From NCBI RefSeq assembly GCF_000010185.1, contig NC_010376.1, forward strand, positions 1,054,001-1,118,000: a stretch of DNA of 64,000 nt, given 5' to 3'. A program made the translations under genes and the position numbers. This document shows, piece by piece, positions 47,993-57,097 of the stretch. The stretch comes from Finegoldia magna ATCC 29328. Its GTDB lineage: Bacteria; Bacillota; Clostridia; Tissierellales; Peptoniphilaceae. Each line of letters starts with the position of its first letter. Position 1 is the stretch's first letter. The notes beneath the pieces were generated by a model, which was not told the DNA's origin, made no database searches, and worked only from the letters and a program-made list of their open reading frames with translations.

Positions 47993-49339
47993 ATCTATTT
48001 CATTTCTTTCTTTTTCTTCTTGTTCTAATGTTTTTTCTGGAATTATAATATTCAAGAAAAATACAATCAATGTTGCTACGACTACTGGTGATGCTGTGAA
48101 TACCATTCTGAACCATTGTGGGAAATATCTCACAGCGTTTGGTCCTACTTGTGTTATTCCCATACCAAGTGCTACACCCAATCCAACTATAGTTGTGTTT
48201 CTAATGCTCATTTCGCTTGATGTAATTAACTTCATACCACTCATAGCGATTTGTGCGAATACAGATATAGTCGCACCACCAATTACAGCTTGTGGAACCG
48301 AAAGCATCAATGCCCCAAATTTTGGAATCAATCCACAAATAAATACCATGCTAGCAGTAATCAACAAAACTTTTCTTGCTATTACTTTTGTCATAGATAC
48401 AATTCCAACATTTTGTGAATAAGTTGCAGTTGGAAGAGCTCCTATGAATGCACCTATAACACTTACAAGACCATTTGCTTTGATACCACCAGACAATTCC
48501 ACATCAGTCGGTTCACGATCCATTCCACCAATAGTGGTGCTCGTTAAATCACCTACTGCTTGAACAGAATTTACGATATACATAATTGACATTGTCAAGA
48601 TAGCATCCAAATGGAATTGGAATTTAAAAGGATAAATTTGTGGAAGCATAAACCAAGAAGCATTAACAACATTGTCAAATTTAACCATGCCTAAAAATAA
48701 TGATATTATATATCCTACAATAATTCCAACTAAAATTGCCGCTAATTTTATGTAACCTTTCATAAACATATTGCAAAATAAAACAACACACAAAGTTATA
48801 ATCGCTACAACCCAGTTTCTTATTTCACCTTGCATTGGACCATTTCCACCTGACATATAATTTACAGCTACTGAATACAAACTAAGCCCAATAGTTAATA
48901 CAACAGTTCCAGAAACAATCGGTGGGAAAAATTTCCTTATTTTTCCAATAAACATACCCGTGAAAATCGCTACAATACCACCTATCAGTTGTGATGCATA
49001 AACAGCTCCTATTCCATATTGTTTTCCAATTGATAGTAAAACAGGAATATAAGCAAAACTAACACCCATAATGACTGGTAATTTTGCACCAAATTTTAAA
49101 ACTGGATACAATTGTAATAATGTAGCTATTGCAGCAATAAACATTCCAGCTTGAATCAAATAAATCGCTTGTGCATCTGTAATTGCATGCTCACTTGATT
49201 TCAAAGCACTTGCTAAGACTATTGATGGCAAAGCATTACCCACAATCATTGCCAATAAATGTTGCATAGCTATCGGAAATGATTTAAGCAAAGAAGGATT
49301 TCCATAATAATCAAACAATGAATTCGACTTACTTTCCAT
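47990..49339 (-). CDS. Nucleobase:cation symporter-2 (uracil/xanthine permease)
   Basis: Membrane transporter of the NCS2/NAT family with about 449 residues and 12-14 helices. The ATG at 49339 is preferred to a GTG at 49345 because AAAGGAG sits seven bases before it. Family stretches include AMQHLLAMIVGNALPSIVLA, the LGMGITQVGPNAVRYFPQW region near the end and PTATYSQNVGIVSMTKV (about 306-322), close to the NAT substrate signature QNxGxxxxT. It probably takes up xanthine or uric acid/uracil. No purine riboswitch was found upstream. Confidence 0.9.
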   Translation of the reverse strand: MESKSNSLFDYYGNPSLLKSFPIAMQHLLAMIVGNALPSIVLASALKSSEHAITDAQAIYLIQAGMFIAAIATLLQLYPVLKFGAKLPVIMGVSFAYIPVLLSIGKQYGIGAVYASQLIGGIVAIFTGMFIGKIRKFFPPIVSGTVVLTIGLSLYSVAVNYMSGGNGPMQGEIRNWVVAIITLCVVLFCNMFMKGYIKLAAILVGIIVGYIISLFLGMVKFDNVVNASWFMLPQIYPFKFQFHLDAILTMSIMYIVNSVQAVGDLTSTTIGGMDREPTDVELSGGIKANGLVSVIGAFIGALPTATYSQNVGIVSMTKVIARKVLLITASMVFICGLIPKFGALMLSVPQAVIGGATISVFAQIAMSGMKLITSSEMSIRNTTIVGLGVALGMGITQVGPNAVRYFPQWFRMVFTASPVVVATLIVFFLNIIIPEKTLEQEEKERNEID

Positions 49340-49405
49340 ATACACTCTCCTTTATAATTTCATTAAAGTATATTTTATATTAAATTTGAAATAATTAAAA
49401 GAGTA

Positions 49406-49458
49406 ATAAAAAAATACTTCCAAAAATCAAATCAACTTCATAATTTGTTTTGGAAGTA
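49406..49458 (-). terminator. arcC terminator
   Basis: TACTTCCAAAA/TTTTGGAAGTA arms (49448-49458 and 49415-49425), loop of 22 bases, then seven T on the minus strand. Confidence 0.75.
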
Positions 49459-49464
49459 CTACTA

Positions 49465-50397
49465 TTATTTTACAAATCTAGTTCCTGTTAAACCGTTGAT
49501 TCCCTCTTTTGCTTTTTCCAAAGAAGTAATCAAAGCGATTTTGTTATCACCTGATTGAATGAAGTTCAAGCAAGCCTTGACTTTTGGAAGCATAGATCCT
49601 TCTGCAAATTGTTTTTCTTCAATCAATTTGTGTGCTCTCGATAAGTTTAACTCATCCAATCCTTCTTCATTTTCTTTACCGTAATTAATACATACTTTTT
49701 CTACAGCAGTTAGAATGATTAAAAAATCTGCATCTGAAATTTCAGCTAATTTTTCAGAAGTAAAATCCTTGTCTATTACAGCACCTATTCCTTCTAATTG
49801 ACCATCATTTTCTATAACAGGAATTCCTCCGCCCCCGCCAGCAATAACAATGAAATCTTCTTTTATCAAAGTATTGATTTCTTCTTTTTCGATAATGTCA
49901 ATTGGTTTCGGTGATGGAACAACTCTTCTGTAGCCTCTGTTTGCATCTTCTTTAAAAGTATAGCCACTTTCTTTGGCAAGCTTTTCAGATTCTTCTTTTG
50001 AGTAAAATAGTCCTACTGGTTTTGTTGGATTAGAGAAAGCCTCATCGTTCTTGTCTACTTTAACTTGTGTAACTATAGTAGACACAGCATTTTTCATATT
50101 TCTTTTTGATAATTCATTTTTGATAGCCTTTTGTAAATGATATCCTATGTATCCTTGACTCATTGCAACACATTCTGCAAATGGCATATTTGAAATTTGT
50201 GAATTTGAATTGTGAGCTGTTTCCATAGCCAAATTTATCATACCCACTTGTGGACCATTACCATGGCAAACGATAACCTCATTACCGTCTTCAACCAAAT
50301 CAACTATGGATACCGCGGTTTTTCTAACCGCTTTTATTTGTTCTTCCGGTGAATTTCCGAGAGCGTTTCCACCTAATGCTAAAACTACTTTTTTCAT
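49465..50397 (-). CDS. arcC: Carbamate kinase
   Basis: Makes ATP from carbamoyl phosphate and ADP, with 310 residues, normal for the family. Seen are LALGGNALGNSPEEQIKAV, CHGNGPQVGMINLAME, EDANRGYRRVVPSPKPI, IVIAGGGGGIPV, DKDFTSEKLAE and the end GTRFVK. Arginine deiminase pathway partners (arcA, arcB, arcD) are not adjacent. Neighbours are a nucleobase permease and a ModE-like regulator, so the carbamoyl phosphate may come from purine or agmatine breakdown. It stands alone between terminators. Confidence 0.95.
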   Translation of the reverse strand: MKKVVLALGGNALGNSPEEQIKAVRKTAVSIVDLVEDGNEVIVCHGNGPQVGMINLAMETAHNSNSQISNMPFAECVAMSQGYIGYHLQKAIKNELSKRNMKNAVSTIVTQVKVDKNDEAFSNPTKPVGLFYSKEESEKLAKESGYTFKEDANRGYRRVVPSPKPIDIIEKEEINTLIKEDFIVIAGGGGGIPVIENDGQLEGIGAVIDKDFTSEKLAEISDADFLIILTAVEKVCINYGKENEEGLDELNLSRAHKLIEEKQFAEGSMLPKVKACLNFIQSGDNKIALITSLEKAKEGINGLTGTRFVK

Positions 50398-50437
50398 TTT
50401 ATCTCCTTTTTATAAATTAAAAATAGTATCCAAATAT

Positions 50438-50466
50438 AAAATCTCAATGCTAAACATTGAGATTTT
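50438..50466. terminator. Terminator after the modE-like gene
   Basis: AAAATCTCAATG (50438-50449) pairs perfectly with CATTGAGATTTT (50455-50466), loop CTAAA. It lies between the modE-like gene and arcC, both on the minus strand. Confidence 0.75.
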
Positions 50467-50525
50467 AATTATTAGACACTTCGATAAATATATATTACAC
50501 TTATTCTGTAAAAAATACAAGCATT

Positions 50526-50864
50526 TTAGAAAAATTTTGTAATATCTTCTGTTAAATTATTACTTGTTTTGTTAAAATTTGACATAGCTTTTTCATATTC
50601 TTCGATTAATTTGATTCCTGCATCAGTCAAAGTGGAACCTCCACCGTGCGCTCCGCCAATTTCAGTATCTACGAACTTTTCTCCATAAATTTTTTCGCTA
50701 TTTTTAATAATATTAAAAGCTTTGCTGTAACTCATTTTGAGATTTTTTGAAGCTTTGTTCAGAGATTTTGTCTTGTTTATTTCTTTTAAAAGTAGATAAT
50801 TTCCTTTTCCAAAAAATTTCTTACCATTATCATCTTCAAACCAGAACTTACAATTTACCTTCAT
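50526..50864 (-). CDS. ModE-like winged-helix regulator (no molybdate-binding domain)
   Basis: About 112 residues from the ATG at 50864 (AAAGGAG upstream; TTG/GTG codons precede it). A LysR-type winged helix matches the ModE N-terminal domain: LLLKEINKTKSLNKASKNLK, MSYSKAFNIIKNSE, then GGAHGGGSTLTDAGIKLIEE. There is no molbindin domain, so any molybdate or tungstate response would need another protein. It overlaps the kinase-like gene by 17 bases, implying shared transcription. Confidence 0.85.
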   Translation of the reverse strand: MKVNCKFWFEDDNGKKFFGKGNYLLLKEINKTKSLNKASKNLKMSYSKAFNIIKNSEKIYGEKFVDTEIGGAHGGGSTLTDAGIKLIEEYEKAMSNFNKTSNNLTEDITKFF

Positions 50865-51732
50865 CACCAAGCTCCTTTATTTTTTCTTCAGTTTCCTTGA
50901 TCCATACAGGAATTATACAATCAAAGTCGTTGTATATTTTCAATATTCTATCAAACTCTTGCGTTAAATCAACTTCTTTTGATTCGTTCAATTTTGGTTC
51001 CAATATATCCAATATAGAGTAAATTGCAAGAATTCTGTAAAATAATCTTGGAATTTTTCCATTAAAATACGATTTTAATAATGAATAATAGAATATCCTG
51101 CTATTCTCATTTACTTCATTGATTTTTCTGAACTCATAGAAAGAATCTGCCATGTAACTGATATTTTTAGATACAAAATTCAAATTGTTATCGTCTGCAT
51201 AAATAGATCCTATATTATCAAACAAATAAATGTTACTCAACTTTCTTGAATCAATCAAATATCTATTACTTTCGATATAATCAAAAACTATATAGTCCTT
51301 TTCACCTCTGAAATTTGTCATGGAATAATTGTATATAAGATTATTGATTTTGTAATTAAAAATCTTAGACCACGTAGTATCGTCGTCAATTTGGCTATTA
51401 TCGTGAAGTTTTCTTAGAACTTTTCCCACTTCATTGCCAAGTTCGATTTGTTTTATTGGATTGATTTGTTCTGTAAGATTTTGAATGTATTTCTTGATAA
51501 CAAAAGTATGCCCATTTTCAAATCCACTATCTTCAATCTTTGTAAATTTGTCGTTTAGCTCATACAATAAATTATTATTTCTTTTATTCAAATTCAAGAA
51601 AGACTCCAAGTCCCCTTCGTATATTTCCACAATATATTTGCCTGAATTAGTATTTACAATGTATTTATCATCTCGCAAATCACAATCGTGAATATCTTTA
51701 TCTTTAAAAAATTGTAAATCTTTGATTTCCAT
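50848..51732 (-). CDS. Aminoglycoside-phosphotransferase-fold protein, probable pseudokinase
   Basis: A 294-residue soluble protein. The N-lobe (1-80), the helical LGNEVGKVLRKLHDNSQID segment (98-116) and the C-lobe around YYSLLKSYFNGKIPRLFYRI (215-234) and LAIYSILDIL resemble APH/choline-kinase-like phosphotransferases. Where those have HGDxxxxN followed by a DF/DW metal site, this protein reads YLFDNIGSIY (169-178) and FVSKNISYMADSFYEF (186-201). His, Asn and the metal Asp are therefore absent. I infer a non-catalytic or highly diverged kinase. It is co-transcribed with a ModE-like regulator. Confidence 0.55.
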   Translation of the reverse strand: MEIKDLQFFKDKDIHDCDLRDDKYIVNTNSGKYIVEIYEGDLESFLNLNKRNNNLLYELNDKFTKIEDSGFENGHTFVIKKYIQNLTEQINPIKQIELGNEVGKVLRKLHDNSQIDDDTTWSKIFNYKINNLIYNYSMTNFRGEKDYIVFDYIESNRYLIDSRKLSNIYLFDNIGSIYADDNNLNFVSKNISYMADSFYEFRKINEVNENSRIFYYSLLKSYFNGKIPRLFYRILAIYSILDILEPKLNESKEVDLTQEFDRILKIYNDFDCIIPVWIKETEEKIKELGDEGKL

Positions 51733-51785
51733 ATAATCACCAATACAATTTTATCATTAAACATCAGAATTTAAAAACAAAATAT

Positions 51786-53480
51786 TTATTCAGAAATCTT
51801 CTTTTCAATTTCTGAAGTTTTTTTCAATTTTAAAATTTCATCAGCATAAATTTTTGCATCTTCAAATGAATTGTTAGCTATAATATCTTTGATTTTTGGA
51901 ATTGATGCTGCAGGTGCAGAAAACTCATCTAAACCCATACCTAATAGAAGTTTCGTAGCCTTCGTATCTCCAGCAAATCCACCACACATTCCAGTCCATT
52001 TTCCATGTTCATGGCTTACATCTATAACTTTTTTTATAGCTCTTAAAACCGCTGGATTATATGTGTTATATAGGTTAGAAATTTTTTCATTACCTCTGTC
52101 GCTTGCCAAAATATATTGAGTCAAATCATTAGTTCCAATACTAAAGAAATCGACGTATTCTATTAAATCTTCAGCGACAATAACACTTGCTGGAGTTTCG
52201 ATCATGATTCCAACTTCGATATTTTCATCAAAATCAATATTATCTTTTCTCAATTGTTTTTTATTATTCTCTATGATTTCAAGTGCATTCTCTATTTCTT
52301 CAACCGAAATAACCATAGGAAGCATTATTCTAATTTTTCCAAATGCAGAAGCTCTTAAAATAGCTTTAATTTGAGCATCAAAAACATCTCTCATATCAAA
52401 GCAAAATCTCAAAGCTCTCCAACCCAAAAATGGATTATCTTCTTTGGGGAATTTGTAATAAGGAAGTTCTTTATCTCCACCTATGTCCAAAGTTCTTATA
52501 ATTACTGATTTTCCATCTAAAATTTCCACAACTTTTTTATAAGATTCAAATTGTTCATCTTCAGTTGGAAAATGGTCATTGTACATATACAAAAATTCTG
52601 TTCTGAATAATCCAACACCCTCAGCCCCGGATTCTAAACCTTTATCAAGATCTTCGATGTTTCCAATATTAGTCATTACATCAATGTCTTTTCCATCCTT
52701 AGTAATAGCTTTTTTATGCCTATTTTCTTCGAGCCTTAATTTTTCATTATCTAATTCAGATTTTATATTCTTATATTCTGAAATAGTTTTATCATCAGGA
52801 TCAATTATACAAATTCCCTTAAATGAATCTATAATAACTGTTTGGGAATCCTTAACATGTTCTGTAATATCCTTCATTCCTACAAGACAAGCAATCCCTA
52901 AAGTTTGTGCAATAATTGATGTATGAGCGGTTTTCCCACCTAAATCCATCAAAAAACCTACTACATGATCTTTGTCAATTATAGATGTCTCGTAAGGAGT
53001 TAATTCTTTTGAAACCAAAATAGTATTAGGTTCCAACGAATCTAGTTTTTGATATTCAATTCCTTTAATCTTGTATAATAATTGTTGTCCTATATCCTTG
53101 TAATCCGCAGCTCTTTCTCTCATATACTCATTATCAAGAGACTCCATCATCACAACCATTTCATCTATTGTATCTGTTAGTGCTTTGTCACTTGAATTAT
53201 TCTCGTTAATTTTTCCGATAACAGTTTCTGATAAAAAAGGATCATCCAACATACTCAAATGAGCTTCGATAACTTGTTTTTGTGTATCATTATCAACCTT
53301 AGTCTCAGATAAAATTGTTTTGTAATCATCCAAAGCTTTATTAAACTTATCTACATGAAGTTTAATTTCTTCGTCAGAAATTTTTTCGGTATTAATCTTA
53401 ACTTCCTGTTTTCTCATAAGTTTAACTTTACCAATAGCTATCTGCTCACTTGCAATAATACCTTCTTTAATTAAACTCAT
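51786..53480 (-). CDS. ptsI: PTS Enzyme I (phosphoenolpyruvate-protein phosphotransferase)
   Basis: Transfers phosphate from PEP to HPr to start sugar uptake. It is 564 residues with the HPr-binding helical N-terminus, the phosphohistidine loop GGKTAHTSIIAQTLGIA, the linker and the PEP-binding barrel: ETPASVIVAEDLIEYVDFFS followed by IGTNDLTQYILASDR, and GMCGGFAGD. It follows ptsH by 59 bases across a hairpin. EI with HPr, but no EII, is present here. Confidence 0.97.
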   Translation of the reverse strand: MSLIKEGIIASEQIAIGKVKLMRKQEVKINTEKISDEEIKLHVDKFNKALDDYKTILSETKVDNDTQKQVIEAHLSMLDDPFLSETVIGKINENNSSDKALTDTIDEMVVMMESLDNEYMRERAADYKDIGQQLLYKIKGIEYQKLDSLEPNTILVSKELTPYETSIIDKDHVVGFLMDLGGKTAHTSIIAQTLGIACLVGMKDITEHVKDSQTVIIDSFKGICIIDPDDKTISEYKNIKSELDNEKLRLEENRHKKAITKDGKDIDVMTNIGNIEDLDKGLESGAEGVGLFRTEFLYMYNDHFPTEDEQFESYKKVVEILDGKSVIIRTLDIGGDKELPYYKFPKEDNPFLGWRALRFCFDMRDVFDAQIKAILRASAFGKIRIMLPMVISVEEIENALEIIENNKKQLRKDNIDFDENIEVGIMIETPASVIVAEDLIEYVDFFSIGTNDLTQYILASDRGNEKISNLYNTYNPAVLRAIKKVIDVSHEHGKWTGMCGGFAGDTKATKLLLGMGLDEFSAPAASIPKIKDIIANNSFEDAKIYADEILKLKKTSEIEKKISE

Positions 53481-53500
53481 ATTACCTCCTTATAAACTAA

Positions 53501-53522
53501 AGCCGCCACAAAAGTGACGGCT
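53501..53522 (-). terminator. Hairpin between ptsH and ptsI, weak terminator
   Basis: AGCCGTCAC/GTGGCGGCT arms (53514-53522 and 53501-53509) with one G-U pair and a four-base loop. Only TTTAGTTT follows, so read-through is expected. Confidence 0.6.
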
Positions 53523-53539
53523 ATACATTCTTACTTGAA

Positions 53540-53800
53540 TTAGTCTTCCAAATTTTCTATAAATTCAACTAGTTTTTTTAAATTTTCTTCTTCGTTTTCG
53601 CCATCTAATCTAACAGTAACTTCAGTATCTTGTGAAATACCTAAAGCCATAACGTTGAAAATAGATTTAGCGTTAGCTGTTTTTCCGTCTTTAATAAGCT
53701 CAACTTTACCATCAAAATTCTTTACAAATTGTACCAATGATGCAGCTGGACGAGCATGCAAACCAGTTTCATTTTTAACTATAACATTTTGTTCTACCAT
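53540..53800 (-). CDS. ptsH: Phosphocarrier protein HPr
   Basis: An 86-residue HPr. His15 lies in TGLHARPAASLV, and Ser46 lies in ANAKSIFNVMALGI. The first is the PTS phosphate carrier; the second is the regulatory site used by HPr kinase in Firmicutes, making HPr a corepressor of CcpA. Catalytic and regulatory residues are intact. It is the first gene of ptsH-ptsI, with a CcpA-like gene just upstream. Confidence 0.97.
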   Translation of the reverse strand: MVEQNVIVKNETGLHARPAASLVQFVKNFDGKVELIKDGKTANAKSIFNVMALGISQDTEVTVRLDGENEEENLKKLVEFIENLED

Positions 53801-53867
53801 AATAATAATCCTCCTATGACTACTTTATTTATATCCTATTATTCGATTTTTTAAACAGGAAAATATT

Positions 53868-54875
53868 TTAATTGATATCTTTTACAGATTCTCTTTTCAT
53901 TATTTGAGAACCTAGTATTGCTTTTTCATTAATAGTTTTGTTTTCTTTCAAGACCTTTACTAAAGTTCTCATTGATACTGCCCCAATATCATAATAAGGT
54001 TCTTGAACTGTAGTAAGAGTTGGTCTGTAAATACTTGTCATTGGTATATCTCCAAATCCGGATACAGAAATATCTTCAGGAACTTTTTTGTTGTTATCGT
54101 AGCAATAATTTATAAATCCAATAGCTTGTGCATCTTCACTAAAACTTACACAAGTTATATCTTGTAATTCTTTTAATTGGAAAATCTTATCTCCTGCTTC
54201 ATAACCATCTTTTACAGAAACTCCTTCTGATGAGATTTCAAATTTTTCTAATTTCAAATCATCACAAGCTTGTCTGTATCCTTTTAATTTTTCTTGACCA
54301 ATTTCAGTGTCTTGATTTTCTTTTACAAATAAAATTTTCTTGTGACCTAAATCATAAATATGATTAATCATATTTATCATAGCTTCTTTGTAATCTATTT
54401 GTACAGTATGAACATCTTTTATATTCCAGAACTTATCCAATTGAATATATGGAACTGTTTGATCCTTTAATTTAAAAATAACCTCTGGCTCAATATCTTC
54501 TGAAATCAAAATTATTCCTTCCACTTGCTTTGTGAACATGAAATCTATAATCTTTTTTTCTTGTTCCAAATCGCCATATGTAGAAGATAAAAGTATATCG
54601 TATTTGTACATTCTTCCAATTTCTTCGGCACCTCTTACAATTTGTGCCATGTATGGAATACCGATATCTTTCACTACAACGCCAATCAAATTGGATCTTT
54701 TCATTACCAAAGATCTTGCCAATTCATTTGGCTTAAAATCAAGTTTTTCGATTGCATCCAAAACTTTTCTACGTGCTTCTGGGCTTACAGGCTTAGAATC
54801 ATTCATAACTCTAGATACTGTAGAAATCGAAACCCCAGCTAGTTTTGCTACATCTTTAATTGTTGGTGATGACAT
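53868..54875 (-). CDS. LacI family regulator, CcpA-like
   Basis: A 335-residue LacI/GalR repressor. The N-terminal helix-turn-helix is TIKDVAKLAGVSISTVSRVM, followed by the hinge (PNELARSLVMKRSNLIGVVV) and a periplasmic-binding-protein-like sensor. It sits directly upstream of ptsH-ptsI, and HPr carries Ser46, so it could be the catabolite control protein. LacI paralogues are common, so I leave the symbol blank. The start codon follows the stop of the diacylglycerol kinase gene without a gap. Confidence 0.88.
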   Translation of the reverse strand: MSSPTIKDVAKLAGVSISTVSRVMNDSKPVSPEARRKVLDAIEKLDFKPNELARSLVMKRSNLIGVVVKDIGIPYMAQIVRGAEEIGRMYKYDILLSSTYGDLEQEKKIIDFMFTKQVEGIILISEDIEPEVIFKLKDQTVPYIQLDKFWNIKDVHTVQIDYKEAMINMINHIYDLGHKKILFVKENQDTEIGQEKLKGYRQACDDLKLEKFEISSEGVSVKDGYEAGDKIFQLKELQDITCVSFSEDAQAIGFINYCYDNNKKVPEDISVSGFGDIPMTSIYRPTLTTVQEPYYDIGAVSMRTLVKVLKENKTINEKAILGSQIMKRESVKDIN

Positions 54876-55781
54876 TTAATCGCTCCTTACTAAAATATTT
54901 ATTGGTTTGTTATTAATCTCAACTTTCACTGGTAAATTTCCACCATATTCACCATCAACATCTCCTGGAACAGTCTGTGATGATTCAATGGTTAAAGTAT
55001 CAGTTTGAAAATATAATACATCTTCAGAGTAGATATGCTTTGAACTAAAAGCATCTATCATAATCTGTGCAACTTCTTTAAGACGAGAATGTTTAATAAT
55101 CAAAACATCTAATTTTTTATCATCGATTCTTGCTTGTGGGCAAATATTTTCAAATCCACCTACAGTATTCGAGTTTGAAATAATCATTATAGGCGATTTA
55201 ACTTCTAAATAATCATCCTTAGTTTTGATTTTCAACTCCATAGGCTGATTCAATGTATTTGGAAGTTCTTTTAATCCTTCTACAATATAGGCCAGTCTAC
55301 CAAAAATCGCTTTTTGAGCCTTATCAGTTACATAACTAACAGAAGCAATATTTCCTACTGCAAAAACGTTGATGAAAAATCTATGCGAATCATCATTACT
55401 TATCTTTCCGACGTCGCTTTTTATGATTTTACCCGTTTTAATCATTCTATATAATTTGTAAGGTGTTGATGGCAAGTCTAGATAAGTTGCGAAATCGTTT
55501 ACTGTACCTGTAGAATATATCGTAATCGGAATATCACTTTCGCTATCGCAAATTCCATTTACAACTTCATTAACCGTTCCATCTCCGCCAGAAATAACTA
55601 TCAAATCCCACTCATCTGAAGATGTGTTAAATGCCTCATTGTAAGCATCATTTTTCTTCTTTGTTTTAAAAAGTTGAACCACAAAATTATCTTCTATTAA
55701 ATAATTAATTAGTTTCGTCAAATCTCTACTATGTGCTTGACTCCCAGACGATGGATTCGAGATAATTTTTATTTTTTTCAT
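54876..55781 (-). CDS. Diacylglycerol/lipid kinase family protein (YegS/DgkB-like)
   Basis: A 301-residue lipid kinase. The glycine-rich nucleotide loop VISGGDGTVNEVVNGI (residues about 60-75) and the opening IKIISNPSSGSQ match the DAGK catalytic domain, and STGTVNDFATYLDLP follows. Substrate may be diacylglycerol or undecaprenol-like lipid. It ends exactly where the CcpA-like gene begins, so the two are transcribed together. Confidence 0.9.
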   Translation of the reverse strand: MKKIKIISNPSSGSQAHSRDLTKLINYLIEDNFVVQLFKTKKKNDAYNEAFNTSSDEWDLIVISGGDGTVNEVVNGICDSESDIPITIYSTGTVNDFATYLDLPSTPYKLYRMIKTGKIIKSDVGKISNDDSHRFFINVFAVGNIASVSYVTDKAQKAIFGRLAYIVEGLKELPNTLNQPMELKIKTKDDYLEVKSPIMIISNSNTVGGFENICPQARIDDKKLDVLIIKHSRLKEVAQIMIDAFSSKHIYSEDVLYFQTDTLTIESSQTVPGDVDGEYGGNLPVKVEINNKPINILVRSD

Positions 55782-55892
55782 TCTATCCCATCTTTCCTTA
55801 ATAGCATATCAAAAATTCAATCGTTTTTCAATAGGAATTTAACATTTTTACAATTGTTTTCATAGAAATAAAATAAACTTAAAATTTACAAT

Positions 55893-55921
55893 AAGCCAAT
55901 CAGAAATACTCCGATTGGCTT
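55893..55921 (-). terminator. Hairpin terminator downstream of the DUF948-like gene
   Basis: AAGCCAATC (55913-55921 on the minus strand) pairs with GATTGGCTT (55893-55901). The T-tract on the minus strand is weak, so the call is moderate. The rest of 55782-55937 shows no gene. Confidence 0.6.
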
Positions 55922-55937
55922 AAAAAATTTTATTCAA

Positions 55938-56378
55938 TTATCTTCTAGCTAAACTTTTTACGAAATTGATAATATCCCTTGCAGATCCAACATAGTCTGC
56001 AGAATTTAAAAATCCGTATTTTATATTAGTAGCAGTATCTGTTACAGATTCTGCAACATAATCTACAGTATTAGATACATTGCTTGAAACAGATTCCACA
56101 TGAGATAAAGTGTTACTTACATTATTTGTAATATTTCTTACATCTGGAGAAACATCGCCAATTAATCTATCGGCTTTATTAGTAATTCCTGATACATTAT
56201 CCAAGATTTGTGGAACTTCGCCAATTGATCTATCGATATCCTTTTTATTATCTGCCAAAACAGCTTTTATGCTTTTGATTAGGTCAGTAAGTTTTAATAA
56301 GAATACGATTAAAGCAATTAAGAATCCAGATAAACAAATATATAATATTATTTTAAATATATATAAAGCATCTATCAT
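55938..56378 (-). CDS. DUF948-like membrane protein
   Basis: A 146-residue protein with one membrane helix at about 8-32 (IILYICLSGFLIALIVFLLK) and a long soluble part of Val/Ser/Asn-rich helices with repeated 'NITNNVSNTLSHVES', 'VSSNVSNTVDYV', 'AESVTDT'-type units. The family resemblance is to DUF948 proteins, often beside YtxH genes. Probably an envelope or stress protein. It follows the YtxH gene with a seven-base gap. Confidence 0.6.
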   Translation of the reverse strand: MIDALYIFKIILYICLSGFLIALIVFLLKLTDLIKSIKAVLADNKKDIDRSIGEVPQILDNVSGITNKADRLIGDVSPDVRNITNNVSNTLSHVESVSSNVSNTVDYVAESVTDTATNIKYGFLNSADYVGSARDIINFVKSLARR

Positions 56379-56385
56379 TTCTTAC

Positions 56386-57009
56386 CTACTTTTTGATTTC
56401 TTTTTTTACTTCTTTTGCTTCTTCTTTTGCAGTTTCAGCAGTTTTCTTTGCTTGTTTTTTTCCTTCTTCTACAGTTTTTTCTGCGCCTTCTTTTGCTTCT
56501 TCTGCGACTTTTTTAGCTGAATCTCCAACTTTTTTTGCTGAATCTTTTACTTGATCTTTAGTATCTTTTACATCTTCTTTGATATCTTTTGCGTCTTTTT
56601 TAACTACTTCTTTAAGATCTTCACCAAGAACTCCTAAATCATTTTTAACTTCGTCAAATTGATCAGAAACTCTATTTAATTCAGTCATTCCCCTATCTTG
56701 GAAATCTTGATATTTGTCTCTTACGCTGTCCGTAACATTATCTGCAGTTAACTTTACAGTGTCTACTGCATCGTTAAAATTATTTACTGCTGTTTTCTTA
56801 GTTTCTTCAGCAAATTTTTTGATATCTTTTCTAGTTTCTTCACCTGATTTAGGCGCTAATAATAAACCAGCTGCTAATCCTAATGAAGCACCGATAACTG
56901 TACCTAATGTAATTTTAGCTTCGTCTTCGTATTTACGTTTAGCAATTTCCCATTTGATTTGTCTTTCTTTTTCTCTTCTTTTATGTTCCAAGTAATCCAT
57001 TAAACTCAT
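56386..57009 (-). CDS. ytxH: YtxH family protein with 11-residue LEA-like repeats
   Basis: A 207-residue protein. The YtxH core has a short hydrophobic segment (LGTVIGASLGLAAGLLLAPK, about 36-55) and GEETRKDIKKFAEETKK. The C-terminal ~100 residues are strongly charged amphipathic helix made of 11-residue-like repeats (such as VKDTKDQVKDSAKKVGDSAK), like late-embryogenesis-abundant or apolipoprotein helices. Stress-related roles have been suggested for the family. It is longer than many YtxH proteins. It precedes the DUF948-like gene. Confidence 0.82.
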   Translation of the reverse strand: MSLMDYLEHKRREKERQIKWEIAKRKYEDEAKITLGTVIGASLGLAAGLLLAPKSGEETRKDIKKFAEETKKTAVNNFNDAVDTVKLTADNVTDSVRDKYQDFQDRGMTELNRVSDQFDEVKNDLGVLGEDLKEVVKKDAKDIKEDVKDTKDQVKDSAKKVGDSAKKVAEEAKEGAEKTVEEGKKQAKKTAETAKEEAKEVKKEIKK

Positions 57010-57097
57010 AATAACATCTCCTTAAATAATTTTTTACTATGTTTTTATTATACCCTTTTATTAAAATGCTCAATCATTTTAATAAAATAATTATAAT

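Noticed and set aside
49346-49464. Purine or xanthine riboswitch before the nucleobase permease
   Set aside because: Only the arcC terminator hairpin and AT-rich sequence are seen; conserved purine-riboswitch loops are absent.
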